Part shown: in pieces, positions 1 through 11,300 of the stretch
Position numbering within the stretch: position 1 is the stretch's first letter
Layout of the letters: each line of letters opens with the position of its first letter
NCBI RefSeq assembly: GCF_004337985.1
Contig: NW_021940920.1
Location: forward strand, 1,782,549 to 1,846,548
Length of the DNA stretch: 64,000 bases
Direction: 5' to 3'
Source of the DNA: Pyricularia pennisetigena
Lineage: Eukaryota > Ascomycota > Sordariomycetes > Magnaporthales > Pyriculariaceae
Translations under genes and position numbers: made by a program
Notes under the pieces: generated by a model
Told to the model about the DNA's origin: nothing
The model's input: the letters and a program-made list of their open reading frames with translations, nothing else
Databases searched by the model: none

Positions 1-611
1 TGGTGTCCCCTCCGGCCGGTCAGTTAGACCCCTGTTGCAGGCACCGAACTACGGATATAAGCGGGGATTACTTGTGTAAAGACCATCAGGTCCCGCCGGC
101 CGATGGCTCCGGCAAGACAAGAGTTATTGTAGTTTCCACTTCATGACAAAAACCCGAGGGGCAGCAATTTTGTCTCTAATGCCGTCCCGTTTGCTTCATA
201 CCAAACCTCGGAGAATTCGACTGCTTAATCCCGTTAATATCGCAGCTTTGGGCTTTTGGTGAACCTGATGGCGCCATTTCAAACATTCCATTTTCGGTTT
301 AATCTCCGTGCCAACACGTTGCATTCTGGCGCCAATGCAAACAACATTTGTAATCCTCAGATTGGTAAGCGTAGGAAGGATTCAGGCATCAATGTAGGGA
401 GGTAGGTACTTTGCTATAAGTAGTCCAGCATCTTGAATACTATTTTTTTTTTCTTTTTGCAAGTCCGCATCGAATAGACTTCCAGCTCATTAACACATAT
501 CCAGCTTCTCTTATATACCTTTCCTCTCGTGAACCAACAAAAAAAAACCCCCCATCCCGTCAGCACTAGTGCGCACCAGCAACCTTGCTTCTAACCTCAA
601 ACATCCACAAC
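1..611. other. Non-coding start of window, promoter side of the SDR gene
   Basis: I see no convincing coding sequence here. The part nearest the downstream start codon (about 440 to 560) is pyrimidine-rich and then A-rich (an A run at 539-547), as expected for a fungal core promoter and 5' leader. Confidence 0.5.
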
Positions 612-1471
612 ATGGCACCCACCACCGTTCTGATTACCGGAGCCAACCGCGGCCTTGGCAAGGGCCTCATCGAGCTTTACCTCTCCAAGCCCAACCATGT
701 AAGCTGCCTTGTCCCACTCGCGGAGCCCCGACTCCCCCTTGCTGACATGCAGACCCACGCGCTCCAAAAACAAAACAGATCGTCGTGGCCGCTGTCCGCG
801 ACCCATCGCACTCCACCTCCCAAGCCCTATCCTCCATCGCCAAGGCGGATGACAGCAAACTGGTACTGGTCAAGTACGACGCGGGCATCGAGCAGGATGC
901 GTACGACGTGGTGGAAAGCCTGCAAAAGTCGCACGGCGTCGACAAGCTCGACGTGGTGGTGGCCAACGCGGCCATCGCCAAGGGGTTCGTAAAGGTCAAG
1001 GACGCGACGCGGGCCGACGCCCTGGAGCACATCACCGTCAACGTCCTGGGCGTGCTGTCGCTGTTCCAAGCGACCAGGCCGCTGCTCGAGAAGGCGGCGG
1101 CGGCGGCCGCGGCGGCATCTTCCTCCGCGGACGAGAAGCCCATCTTCGCCATCATCGGCACCATCGCCGGCAGCCTGGGCGACCAGCCCAACATGCCCAA
1201 CGCCATCTACGGCGCCTCGAAGTCCATGGTGCACTGGTACGGCAAGCGTCTGCACCTCGAGGAGGAGTGGCTCACCAGCTTGGTCATCCACCCGGGCTGG
1301 GTGCAGACCGACATGGGCAACTTTGGCGCTCAGTTCATGGGCGTCACCGAGGCGCCTGTCACCATCGACGACTCGGTCAATGGCATGTTTGCCATCCTGA
1401 CCGACAAGGAGGCCAGGGACAAGTGGGGTGGCAAGCTGGTTGTGTACGACCAGAGTGTCCTTGCTTGGTAG
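612..1471 (+). CDS. Short-chain dehydrogenase/reductase (ketoreductase-like)
   Basis: Two exons, 612..698 and 779..1471, give 259 aa; the 80-nt intron starts GTAAGC and its 3' AG at 777-778 is the one that keeps frame. The protein is a classical cytosolic NAD(P)-dependent SDR: the cofactor glycine motif TGANRGLG lies at residues 9-16, an NAA motif (variant of NNAG) at about 92-94, and the catalytic pair YGASK at Tyr173/Lys177, with a serine in GTIAGS upstream. The closest family pattern I recognise is the C-factor/norsolorinic-acid ketoreductase type of SDR, but no polyketide genes lie nearby, so the substrate is unknown. A GC-rich stretch at about 1094-1124 encodes eight or more alanines followed by serines, a low-complexity insert between the cofactor half and the catalytic half. 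The start at 612 is chosen because the coenzyme motif begins nine codons later, the usual distance. Confidence 0.9.
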
Positions 1472-1916
1472 AGCGGCCCTGAAATTAGACGCCGGCTGGG
1501 GTTCGGTGATGCACGTGTGCTTTGTGTGGCGTGGAGTCTCAAGGTGCTTGCTTGTGCTGAAGTTGGTTGTTTTTCTCTCTTTCTTTTTTTTAGCGAGGCA
1601 ATTGATATTTACTGAGATTTGAATTTTATGCAACTAACAAGCGAGGGTATTACCATGAGTATCACTATGAACGTTGCCAACACTTGTGTTGTTCCTTGGC
1701 TATCATCCGTATGCCACGTTGTCAGTCCGGACTCCGGCGTATGCTTTTCATTTTCGCCTTGTTGCTGTTTTTGGCTAGAAACTGTCGCACGAGGGTGGAA
1801 CAAACGTCGAATTTTCTATTCAAGCGGATGTATCTGACCAAGGTGATGCGATTTTCTGCCATTGTGTTACGGAACAACCCAACCTTGAGTCGTCTGCTTT
1901 GAGGCACCAACGGTTG

Positions 1917-1918
<2 letters not shown>

Positions 1919-1949
<31 letters not shown>
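1919..1949. repeat. (AT)n microsatellite
   Basis: Uninterrupted AT dinucleotide tract of 31 bases, 3' of the SDR gene. Confidence 0.9.
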
Positions 1950-1951
<2 letters not shown>

Positions 1952-3361
1952 GCATGTCTACAGCATGAAATTCATGTTCTTGACTTCAAATGACACAGAC
2001 CAAAAAACTCAAGCCAAATCCTTCTTGTATATTCTAATCCTACGACAATTTTAAGTTTTAACTTTCCGCTGTCCGACCGTGAGCTAACAAGCAGCACTGA
2101 TTTAACAAAGGAACACCGTCAGCCTGGCGAGTGATGCATTGTCAGCAGACTCCTCGGCTCTGAACTTGCCAGCTCGTTGATGGCCCGATCAAAGGCTGGG
2201 AAAGTTATTGGCGCCCGACTGCAATCTGGACTAGTCATTTTACGTGATTGGTCTTGCAATGTCTGATGCAACATCTTTCATTATCGCAACGAGCCTCGAC
2301 CGACTCAAGCTACAGCAGCATTCTAAGTGGGCAAGCGAAGAAAAGCAACAGTCCATGTCAGCACCGGCGAATTTATATCCCGATCATCCTTTGACATGGG
2401 CCTACCAGTTGTCGTGATCGAGCTGGACCAGAAAACTACGGAGAAATCGAGGGACCCTTTGATTCTTTTCAGCCTCACCCCCGAACTCCCGAGCGGTGGG
2501 GTCAGGATCCTCGGGCCTTGATGCTTCTGGAAGGTCCCCAGTGGCCAAAGAACTCGGCAGCTCGGGCGCGGTAACCAATGGGGGCTACGATCAGCCTCCG
2601 CGACCCATTACTCCCTATGAAGCGCCACCTCAGCCTCTGAGGTGCCATTGCAGATGAGAAATGCTACCGAATGTTCGGTCCACATGAACGGGGTGCGAGG
2701 CTAGGGAGAGATAAAGGAGAGGTGCAACCGAAAGTGGTGTCAATGCCAGCTCACAGACAGCCAGGGGCGTGGACACAGCGATGGACCTCTGCCGCCCGGT
2801 TGGTTGTCTCTTGCGGAACGATCGAGTGGTCCATAAAAATGCTCCATCATCGTGCATCGTTGCATAAGGCGAAAGCCCAGCTACGACTAGACGAGATTAG
2901 CGAGCAGTAGCAGCGTCGGTACCTTCTCAGGGGCATTCATCTTGGCCTGCAAATCAAGCATCTAGACTCCCTACTCGGGAGAAACGAGGTTTATAGCGTT
3001 GCCTGACGACCACGACAGAAAGCATTCCGTGACCAACACTCTAGTCGTTGACTGCATTTTCAGTCGACAAAGATACGATACGCTTGACCTTGCATGTGCT
3101 CAACGGCCGGCAGGCAGGACAATTTACTTGGATGAATACGTTTGTTTTACCTAAAACGAAGGTGTTGGAAAATGGTTTGGCCGTGACGATATTAGCCGAA
3201 AATCAATACGCGAATCGCCCAATCCCGACTCGAACGGTTGCCAAATGTCCTGGCAAGTTAAATTGCGTCACTCAGGAGCAAACAAACAGGTACCCCTTAT
3301 CTCAAAGCTGGACCAAAGATACGTGAAGCGTTGCTAACCATTAAATTACCCACAGACACTG

Positions 3362-3394
<33 letters not shown>
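3362..3394. repeat. Poly-A run of 33
   Basis: Homopolymer of 33 A. Several similar runs occur across the window, so length polymorphism or assembly error is possible. Confidence 0.9.
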
Positions 3395-3396
<2 letters not shown>

Positions 3397-4044
3397 CTCA
3401 CTGGCTTACTCGCAGGCTATATCCGAGCCATCAACAAGAAAGAACTTCGGCTTCTTATCTTGGAGCATGCAGCGCATGATGGCAGTTCTAGTCGTATTTC
3501 CAGTGATCGTGGAGGCAGCCCCATTCAATATTGCGACTCTGATCCCGAAGGAAGCAAATTGGGCCGAGGTGGTGGTGCTGCGTCGCATGTCGATATAATC
3601 CATCGGTGCAACACGTGAGTTACATTGGCGGCTGTAAACGAGATTATCAAAGTCGCAGTTGCTACCAGGGAACACGCGTCGATGCTTTGGCCGGGATGTG
3701 GCCTGCACGAGCAAAGGTGGGCGCTCACAGGGGCTTTGGCCCCGAGGTTGCAGCCGAACCTCATGATTGCGGGCCCCATCGAGCCCCCAGACTCGGCGAG
3801 AAAGCTTGACAGGCCGAATTCCGAGAAACCAATCGATTGGGGGGGAGCAGTGAACATAAGAATAAGAACATGGTCTTGCCAAGCCATGTGGGAATGTTTG
3901 CTTGTTCGGAGCAGGCCGCCGTCCATCTGTTGGTGTATCCCCTCCCCCTCCCAAGTCTTTTACTGCCAAGCCTCGAGCCCCTGGGTTACCGTAGCTGAAG
4001 ATTAGGTTCCGAAGCTTTACTGCTACCCATTGCACCGCCCAACC

Positions 4045-6180
4045 ATGAGGTTCTCAAGCCTGTTCAACGCGCTTGGGGCGCTTACTGTCCTGCCGGTGCT
4101 TTCGGCCGCCCTCACCGTTGGCGATGTCATGAGCCAGTCGCTAGCTCATTTCGGCGAGCGCGAGCTCGAAAGGAGGACCAGCATAGGCGACATCATCAAG
4201 GACATCGAGAACAAGGCCACGTGTGGCGCCTGCAACTCCCTCCTCCTCGTCCTCCAGGCGCTTGCTCACACGGGCAACGACAACTTCACCAAAGTCATCA
4301 CGGCCGTGTGCCAGAGTCTCAAGGTCCAGGACAGCGACGTCTGTGCCGGAGCCATCGGTCTCGAAGGCCCCATCCTGGCACACGACCTTCGCACCATGAC
4401 GGTCGGGACCAAAACGTCAGACCTCTTCTGCCTCACCGTCTTTGGGCTCTGCCAATGGCCCGACATCGACACCAAGAACGCACCCAAGCTGTCGGCCAAG
4501 CCGGCCGGGGTCTCCCGCCCCGGCACGAGCGGCCGTGCTCCGCTCAAGGTCGTGCACATCAGCGACATCCACATCGACCTGAGCTACGAGCAGGGGGCGA
4601 GCTGGAACTGCACCAAGAACATCTGCTGCCGCCCCTACACGGCGGCGGACGAGCCCGGCCAGAACGACACGCCGGCGGGCAAGTTTGGCGACGTGCACTG
4701 CGACACGCCCGTCACGCTGGAGGAGAGCATGTACACGGCCATCGAGACGCTCGTGCCGGACCGCAACTTCACCATCTTCACGGGCGACGCCGTCGAGGGC
4801 GCGGTGTGGCTCGTCAGCCAGACCGAGGTGACCAACGACCTGAACGACGCCTTTGGTCGCATGCGCAGCCTCGGGACCGTCTATCCCGTCACCGGCAACC
4901 ACGACGTCGCTCCGGTCAACTCGTTCCCCCCGAGCGCGGTCGACACCGACATGTCCTCGCAGTGGGCGTACGACACCATGAGCACCGGCTGGCAGGGCTG
5001 GATCGGGTCCAAGGCCGCAGCCGAGGTCTCGACCAACCACGGCAGCTACTCGGTCCTGGACAAGGCGTCAGGCGTGCGCATCATCAGCCTCAACACCAAC
5101 TTCTGGTACAAGCAGAACTTTTGGATGTACGAGAAGAACTGGGAGAGCGACCCGAGCGGCATGTTTGCCTGGCTCGTCAGCGAGCTGGACAAGGCCGAGG
5201 CTGCCAAGGAGAGGGTTTGGGTTCTGGGCCACATGCCCATGGGCTCTGGGGATACCTTTCGCGACTCGTCGTATTACTTTGGTACGTTTGTTTGATGCTT
5301 AGTACTGTCTAATTCGGTTCAGGCGGTTGGGATGGCACACAGTTGATCCCCTTGAGGCTTGACCTGAAGGGAAAAAAAAAAAGAAAGAAAAAAAAAATAT
5401 ACTAACGCACCATATATTTCAGACCAAATCATCCAGCGATACGACGCCACCATCGCCGCCACCTTCTACGGCCACACCCACAAGGACCAGTTCGAGATCG
5501 CCTACAGCGACTACAACTCCAAGTCGGCCTCGACGGCAACCATGGTGTCCTACGTCGCGCCGGCGCTGACCCCTACGTCGGGCCACCCGACGTTCCGCGT
5601 CTACGACGTGGACCCCGTCACGCTCGCGGTGCTCGACTACACCGTCTACTACACGGACCTCAACGCGCCAAGCTACCAGACGAACCCGGTCTGGCAGAAG
5701 CTGTACTCGGTCAAGGAGGCCTACGGGCCGCTGGTGGGCGTGACGGACCCCGCGGCGGAGCTGACGCCCGGGTTCTGGCACGACCTCACGACCGTCTTCG
5801 AGACGGACGACGCCGTGTTCCAGACCTACCGGGCCCGCAAGACGCGCGGCTACGACGCCTCGTTCTGCGACGCCGACTGCAAGGCCGCCGAGATCTGCCA
5901 GATGCGCGCCGCCGACGCCCAGCACAACTGCATCACCGTCAAGCCCGGCGTCCACTTCAAGAGGGACGAGGGCGCCGCCGCCGCCGCCGCCGCCGCCAAC
6001 GACGACGGCCACGGCCACGTTGGCGAGTGCGACGGCAGCAAGGCCGCGCCCATCCTCAACACGATATCGACTTCCACCGACGGCTTGGAGGCCCTCGAGA
6101 GCGTCTTGGTGGAGGTCTTGGGCCCGGCCTTTTTGGAACAGCAGGTTCCTGATTTGAATGCGACGTCTGCTTCGCATTAG
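4045..6180 (+). CDS. Secreted acid sphingomyelinase-like phosphodiesterase
   Basis: Exons 4045..5281 and 5423..6180 (intron GTACGT..CAG with ACTAAC at 5401) encode 664 aa. Residues 1-21 form a signal peptide. Residues about 55-140 are a cysteine-rich saposin-B-like domain (CGAC, further Cys at 89, 100, 129, 136), followed by a calcineurin-like metallophosphatase domain with metal ligands in order: DIH at 174-176, GD at 247-248, GNHD at 284-287, GH at 395-396 and GHTH at 429-432, the last made by joining the exons. This is the sphingomyelin phosphodiesterase (acid sphingomyelinase) architecture: cleavage of sphingomyelin or related phosphodiesters outside the cell or in the vacuole. Several N-glycosylation sequons are visible. 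A (GCC)n tract at about 5971-5998 encodes an alanine run near the C-terminus. The start at 4045 is the first ATG ahead of the signal peptide. Confidence 0.93.
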
Positions 6181-6582
6181 CCAGTGTGTATATAACTACT
6201 GTAGTAGTTGCTTAATCAATAAAAAAAAAATACCCTGTATATTTTCCGAAAGCATTGGTGCAGCAACCGTTGCGTTTGGGCCCATCTTGGCGGCGTGATT
6301 TGGCATTCTCTGGCAATTTTTGTAATTCAAATCAAGTACGGAATTGTGGCTCAATCACCAAAGAAAGGAGAAATGCAGCTAAACCAACGGCAAGATTTCC
6401 CTTGCTTTGATTCACACTTGGGATTGCGAGCTGGCCAGTCTCTATTTTGTCTATGTATCTGTCTAGTGTTTAGTTTCTATTGTCTAATCTGCATCATCTG
6501 TACGCTTCCGTATGCCCTCCCCAATTCAATTGCCTCCTATCGGCTCCACGAGGTCAGTCATCCCTCGGAAAACCCTTAATAA
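6181..6582. other. Convergent intergenic region
   Basis: Spacer between the 3' ends of the sphingomyelinase-like gene (plus) and the zinc-finger secreted protein (minus). A10 at 6220-6229 follows an AATAAA-like sequence. No gene seen. Confidence 0.5.
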
Positions 6583-7017
6583 TTAGGCGTTCGAATGCTT
6601 GCGATGTATATTCGGTAGCCGCTGGAGTCTTCTCCCACTTGATGTTGCTGCGTTGTCGACCAAACCTCCATGTTCCTCCTCGCTCGCGTGTTGCAGGCCT
6701 TTGAGCTGTTGATCCTTGTAAATCTTGACGTGCTTTGAGTTGAGTATATGGCCTCGCTCTTTTGCATGTGCCTTCGCCATCGTCAAGCCGTTGAAAGCTT
6801 CGGTGCAAGTTTCGCACTGAACAAGAGGACCATACTTTTTCTCCTCGGCAGTCAAGCCACGCGCTTCGATGGTCGACCGACCATGGCGCGCGGCTCCCAA
6901 GCCTCCGATCACATCAACGTTGTTGGGGGCCTGGGCTGCGGGAACGGATGGCATGGGGGCAGCAGTGACTCCCATGCTGGCCAGGGCCCAGATCTGAAGA
7001 AGCTGTGAAAACTGCAT
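6583..7017 (-). CDS. Small secreted protein with C2H2/ZiF-like zinc finger; effector candidate
   Basis: Single exon, 144 aa. I start at the ATG at 7017 rather than upstream because residues 1-20 then form a clean signal peptide (MQFSQLLQIW..., A-A-P cleavage region). The mature protein has exactly two cysteines, C68 and C71, followed by H84 and H90: C-x2-C-x12-H-x5-H, the spacing of U1-type C2H2 fingers. Just upstream is IEAR (residues 50-53). This combination resembles the two published motifs of the Magnaporthe AVR-Pii family, [LI]xAR[SE][DSE] and [RK]CxxCx12H, though residue 54 is G and residue 67 is Q here. A zinc finger behind a secretion signal is unusual and suggests action in a host. 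The C-terminal 40 residues are basic. What is seen is the motif; the effector role is inference. Confidence 0.75.
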   Translation of the reverse strand: MQFSQLLQIWALASMGVTAAPMPSVPAAQAPNNVDVIGGLGAARHGRSTIEARGLTAEEKKYGPLVQCETCTEAFNGLTMAKAHAKERGHILNSKHVKIYKDQQLKGLQHASEEEHGGLVDNAATSSGRRLQRLPNIHRKHSNA

Positions 7018-7699
7018 TTCGGACAAAATATATAAGCGAGATTTGAAAATAAATGAGTGAATCGCAGGAAAGCAAAGGGATAGTTGAGAAAGGTTGAGCA
7101 GCTTAGATGGGGATGAGTTTCTTGGCAAATGATAACAGTCGGGAGACCATCCATTTTATATTCGGCAAACCAACCAAGGTTTGAAAAACATAATTTCCAA
7201 CATGCAAGCCAATCAAGCCTTCATCCCATTGTTGATAATTTTGGCAGAAAACTCAATTCTAGTTATTATTTTTAGACCAAAGTGCATTAATTCAATTTGA
7301 TCGTTCCTCTGCACCCTGTATTCTTGGCTTAAGGGACGTGGGTACCACGTCAATCTGTACCAGAAGCACAACATTCTCCCATGAATATGATCTTGCATGA
7401 TGATGCTGACCGACCGTACAACCGGGATATTACAGTAATGCTTGACACTACTCCTAGCTATGCAAGCCTATGCGGAGAAGCGATGCACACCGAAAAGAAT
7501 CAATTTGATTTTCAAGTCACCGAATCGTCGCAAACACATCCTTGTAAGTGCCTATTCTATAATTGTCAAAAGCTATGATCAACATCGGGTCCTTGGTATT
7601 TACATTTGTTCTTATTCTCGTCAGACTTCAGAGCGAGCTGTATTGAACCAGAACAAGTGCGACGGGTGCTTGAGCGAGATATGGTTGAGCGATGGTGTG

Positions 7700-7738
<39 letters not shown>

Positions 7739-8389
7739 NNNNNNNNNNNNNNNNNNNNNNNNNNNNNNNNNNNNNNNNNNNNNNNNNNNNNNNNNNNNNN
7801 NNNNNNNNNNNNNNNNNNNNTACAAACAAACCCCCATCATCACACCAAGTCCTAGTAATGCATATGTATGCGCTTCAACTCATGCTTTGCTGATCCATCG
7901 TGACACAGTCGTGCCGCTCGACGTTTTCCCGGCAGAATCGATGGCGCAAAAAAAAAAAAAAGGCTGATTCGCGCCCGACAAAGTCCCTGTTTACCTGATC
8001 GAATCTCACTAGCAGTCATGGCGAGTGCTGTCAAGTCAGGGAGGATTCAAGAGGAAAAAAAACAAAAAAAAAATCCCAACACGTGTCAGTTTATGAGATG
8101 AGTTGCATGGCGTAAGGCAGAGAGACGGACGGCGACTCATTGTGACCCTGACAGATCAAGGTTTCCTTGTCGAGGGGATTATATGGGGTTTGCTAGGGAT
8201 AGCCTTGACTGCCATGCTAGCTACTCGTCAGCGGACAGCAAGCAATATCGTTGATATGGATAAAAAAATATAGTCCGGGGGAGGGTATGTCGACAGTCTA
8301 CAGATTTGATCCAAGCAGCATCATCACGAAATGGAATTGTGGGTCGCCTAGACTTTTTGCAAACGATGAAAACTTAACAATGCTGTCCA
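7018..8389. other. Non-coding region containing an assembly gap
   Basis: No supported gene. It holds a poly-A run (7700..7738) directly abutting a run of N (7739..7820), and further A-rich runs at about 7949 and 8056. It separates the 5' end of the zinc-finger protein gene from the 3' end of the ABC transporter gene. Confidence 0.5.
7739..7820. other. Assembly gap (82 N)
   Basis: Unknown bases following 39 consecutive A, so the assembly probably broke at the homopolymer. The true length is unknown. Confidence 0.98.
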
Positions 8390-11300
8390 TCAGCCGCTCT
8401 TCAGCCTTCCAAACATGCGAAGCGGATTCTTCCCCTTGAACTTGAGCCAAGTAGCCAGATACACAACCGCATAGTTGAAGACAATGAACCCACAGAATAT
8501 GCCCACGTCGCGCCAGCGGTTGTAGTAATAGACGCTGAAACCCGCGGCAAACTGATCGCCGTCGGCGTACTGACACAGCTCGCACATGCCGCCCTGGCCG
8601 GTCTGCAGCCGTCCTCCAGCCTGCTGGACGTAGGGGCCGGCGTACTCGTCGCACGACGAGCCCGGCGGCGGCTCGAACCGGGCGAGCTCGTCCGGCTCGC
8701 ACTGGAGCGGCTGGTCGTGCACGGCCACGCCCAGCAGGACCTCGAGGAGATAGTGGAACGGCGAGAGCCAGTACATCCACTCCCGCCAAAAGGTCGGGAT
8801 CTGCGCGGGGGGCACCACGACGCCGCAGAAGCTGATGATAAAAGTGAAAAACAGCGGCACGAGCAGCGAGGCCAGGAGCTTGTTTGGCGCAAAGGCGGCC
8901 ACGGCCTGGCCGAAGCTGACGTAGTACAGCTCGAAGAGCACCACCATCAAAAAGGCCAGGGCCGAGGACGAGGCCGGCATGAGGTCGCGCCAGCCAAAGA
9001 TGCCCCACCACCAGCAGTTGAAGTAGACGGCGCCGGCGACGATGGCGACGGGGATCTCGGCCAGCACGGCGCCCGTGACCCAGGCGGACCAGCTGTAGAT
9101 CTTGGCCTTGTTCTCGCGCCACTGGAAGATCTGGCGCGAGTCGATGAAGACGGGCTGCAGCTGCTGGATCAGCGGCGGGCAGATGGTGAGCGTCATGAAG
9201 ATGGAAAACAGCCGGTTCTGGTAGTCGATGGACGCGAACCCTATGCGGAAGAAGGTGAAGCAGTTGAAGAGCCCGGTCAGGATGTGCAGCATGAACTTGC
9301 CGACGAGGTAGCCTGGGTTGCGCCAGTACGAGACAAAGGAGCGGCGCACGACCGCCGACATCTGCGCAGACAGAGGCATGGCGTATTCGCGTTCGTCGCG
9401 CAGGCTGTCGGTCCGCTCGACTTGTTGCCGTTGAGAGATCATGTCGTCGATCTCGCGCGTCCTCGCCTCGCGCTCCTTGGACCTCTCCCACACGTCACCC
9501 CAGTCCTGGCCCTTGTAGTCCGGATCGCCGGCTCCGATGGCGTCGAGCATGTACTCGGCCGGGTTGGCATTGGGTGGGCACTTGTGAGCTCCGTTGGACT
9601 CTAGGTATCCCAACAGGTCCTGGCTGTCGTGGCCGAGCGGCCCGTGATAGACCACGCGGCCCCCAGCCTTGAGGAGGAGCAGCTCGTCAAAGTTTTCAAA
9701 AAGAATAGCCGACGGTTGGTGTATCGTGCACAGCACCGCCTGCCCCGCGTCGGCGAGCTTTCTCAGGAAGCGGACGATGTTGAACGCAGCCCCCGAATCG
9801 AGCCCAGACGTCGGCTCGTCGAGGAACATTAGCAACTCGGGCTTCGAGGCCAGCTCCACACCAATGGTCAGCCTCTTGCGTTGTTCCGTGTTGAGACCCT
9901 CGCCGACGTTGCCGATCGTAGCCCCGGCGATGCTGCGCATCTCAAGAAGGTCGATGATGGTTTCGCAGTAGTCGAGCTTTTCTTGCTTGGGAACCTCGCG
10001 GGGTTGTCTGAGCAAAGCCGAGAACTGGAGGGCTTCGCGCACGGTGGCCGTGGGCTCGTGGATATCCATCTGCTCTGCAAAGCCGGTGGCGCGCTGGAAC
10101 GATTTGGGCAAGGGTCGGCCATCCACGAGGAACTCGCCCGTGACCGTGCCTGTTTGGATCCGTTGGGCGAGTGTGTTGAGGAGTGTGGTCTTTCCCGCGC
10201 CTGGATTGTTTGTGTTAGCCCCTCTTGCCCAGCATCTCTTTTTAGTTGTGACAACACCAAAAGAAAAAAAAGAAAAAAAAAAAAAGAACTGCGACTCACC
10301 AGAAGCACCCATCAAAGCCGTGAGCTTCCCTGGTCTGACATATCCTTGAACATCAGATAGAAGCTTACGCTTGCCGCCCTTGCTGGAGATTTCGTAGTTG
10401 ACGTTCTTGAAGGTGAAAACGGTCTCATTCTTGGCCACCTGATTGGCCGTCTTGTCCTCGTCCTCGGTTGATCCCTCGCCCTGTGATACGGCGGTTGGAG
10501 AATCAGACCCCGGTGACCCAACCTCCTCATCCTTTTCCTTCCCTCCATTTCCCTTGCCGCCAGTCTCGATGGTGCTCTCCAGCTGCTTGGGCACCTGTCC
10601 CCGTTTGAAGACGGTTATGGCACCACCTCCCTTGTTGGGCTTCATCCTCTCCATGCCGACGGCGGTGAGGATGACAAAGAAGATGAAAAACGCCCACAAA
10701 AACCCAAAGTTCCTCCAGAGGTGGGCGCGAGTGTAGTCAAAGGACGCGTTGATGTAGTTTGAGCCGCTGACGGTTGAAGAGCCAGGCGTGCTGCCAGCAA
10801 GAGTGCATCCTTGATATTCCGGCTCGGCTTGGGGTCCCTGGGGAACGAGGAAGGGCCCGTCGCACGTGAGCTCCTGTGTGTAGAACTCGTTTGACATCAG
10901 GCACTCGAATCCGTACTGCAACCAGTTGATCCAGCGGAGCCAGCCAAACCAGACTGGCATGGATGTCGGAGGGATCAGATAGCCAGTGTACACGACGAGA
11001 ATCTGAACCGCAAGACCAGTGAAGCGCGTGGCCACGTCCAGAGTTCCGCACCAGGCCGAGATGGCACGGAAGAAGGAATAAGTCGTCATGGTCACCAGCC
11101 AGAGGATCAAGTTGGCGATGAAGTACTGCGACGCGGTCCGCGCCAGGTGGGACATGAAATAGATGATGACGGTGAAGAGCACAACCTGGATAAAAACAAG
11201 CGGCACGTCGACGACGGTCTGAGCGATGGCGTACGCGGAGGGGCGGTAGAAGGAAAAGGACTTGTGCTTGAGCAGGATAGGCTTGGACTCGAACGCGGCA

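Larger units (their letters stand above)
1472..4044. other. 2.6-kb intergenic region without a supported gene
   Basis: Six-frame reading shows only short frames without family signatures. It contains an (AT)n tract at 1919..1949 and a poly-A run at 3362..3394. A CACGTG palindrome lies at 3612-3617, about 430 bases upstream of the sphingomyelinase start. A frame at 3048..3326 opens on TTG, has no recognisable motif, and I do not support it. Confidence 0.5.

Noticed and set aside
3048..3326. 92-aa plus-strand frame
   Set aside because: Opens on TTG, no motif, no leader or splice context; not supported as a gene.
4221..5312. 363-aa plus-strand frame overlapping the sphingomyelinase-like gene
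   Set aside because: Shifted-frame shadow rich in Arg/His/Pro; the metal-ligand motifs are all in the other frame.
7442..7893. Frames running through the poly-A tract and the N gap
   Set aside because: Poly-Lys/X or poly-Phe/X translations created by the homopolymer and unknown bases.
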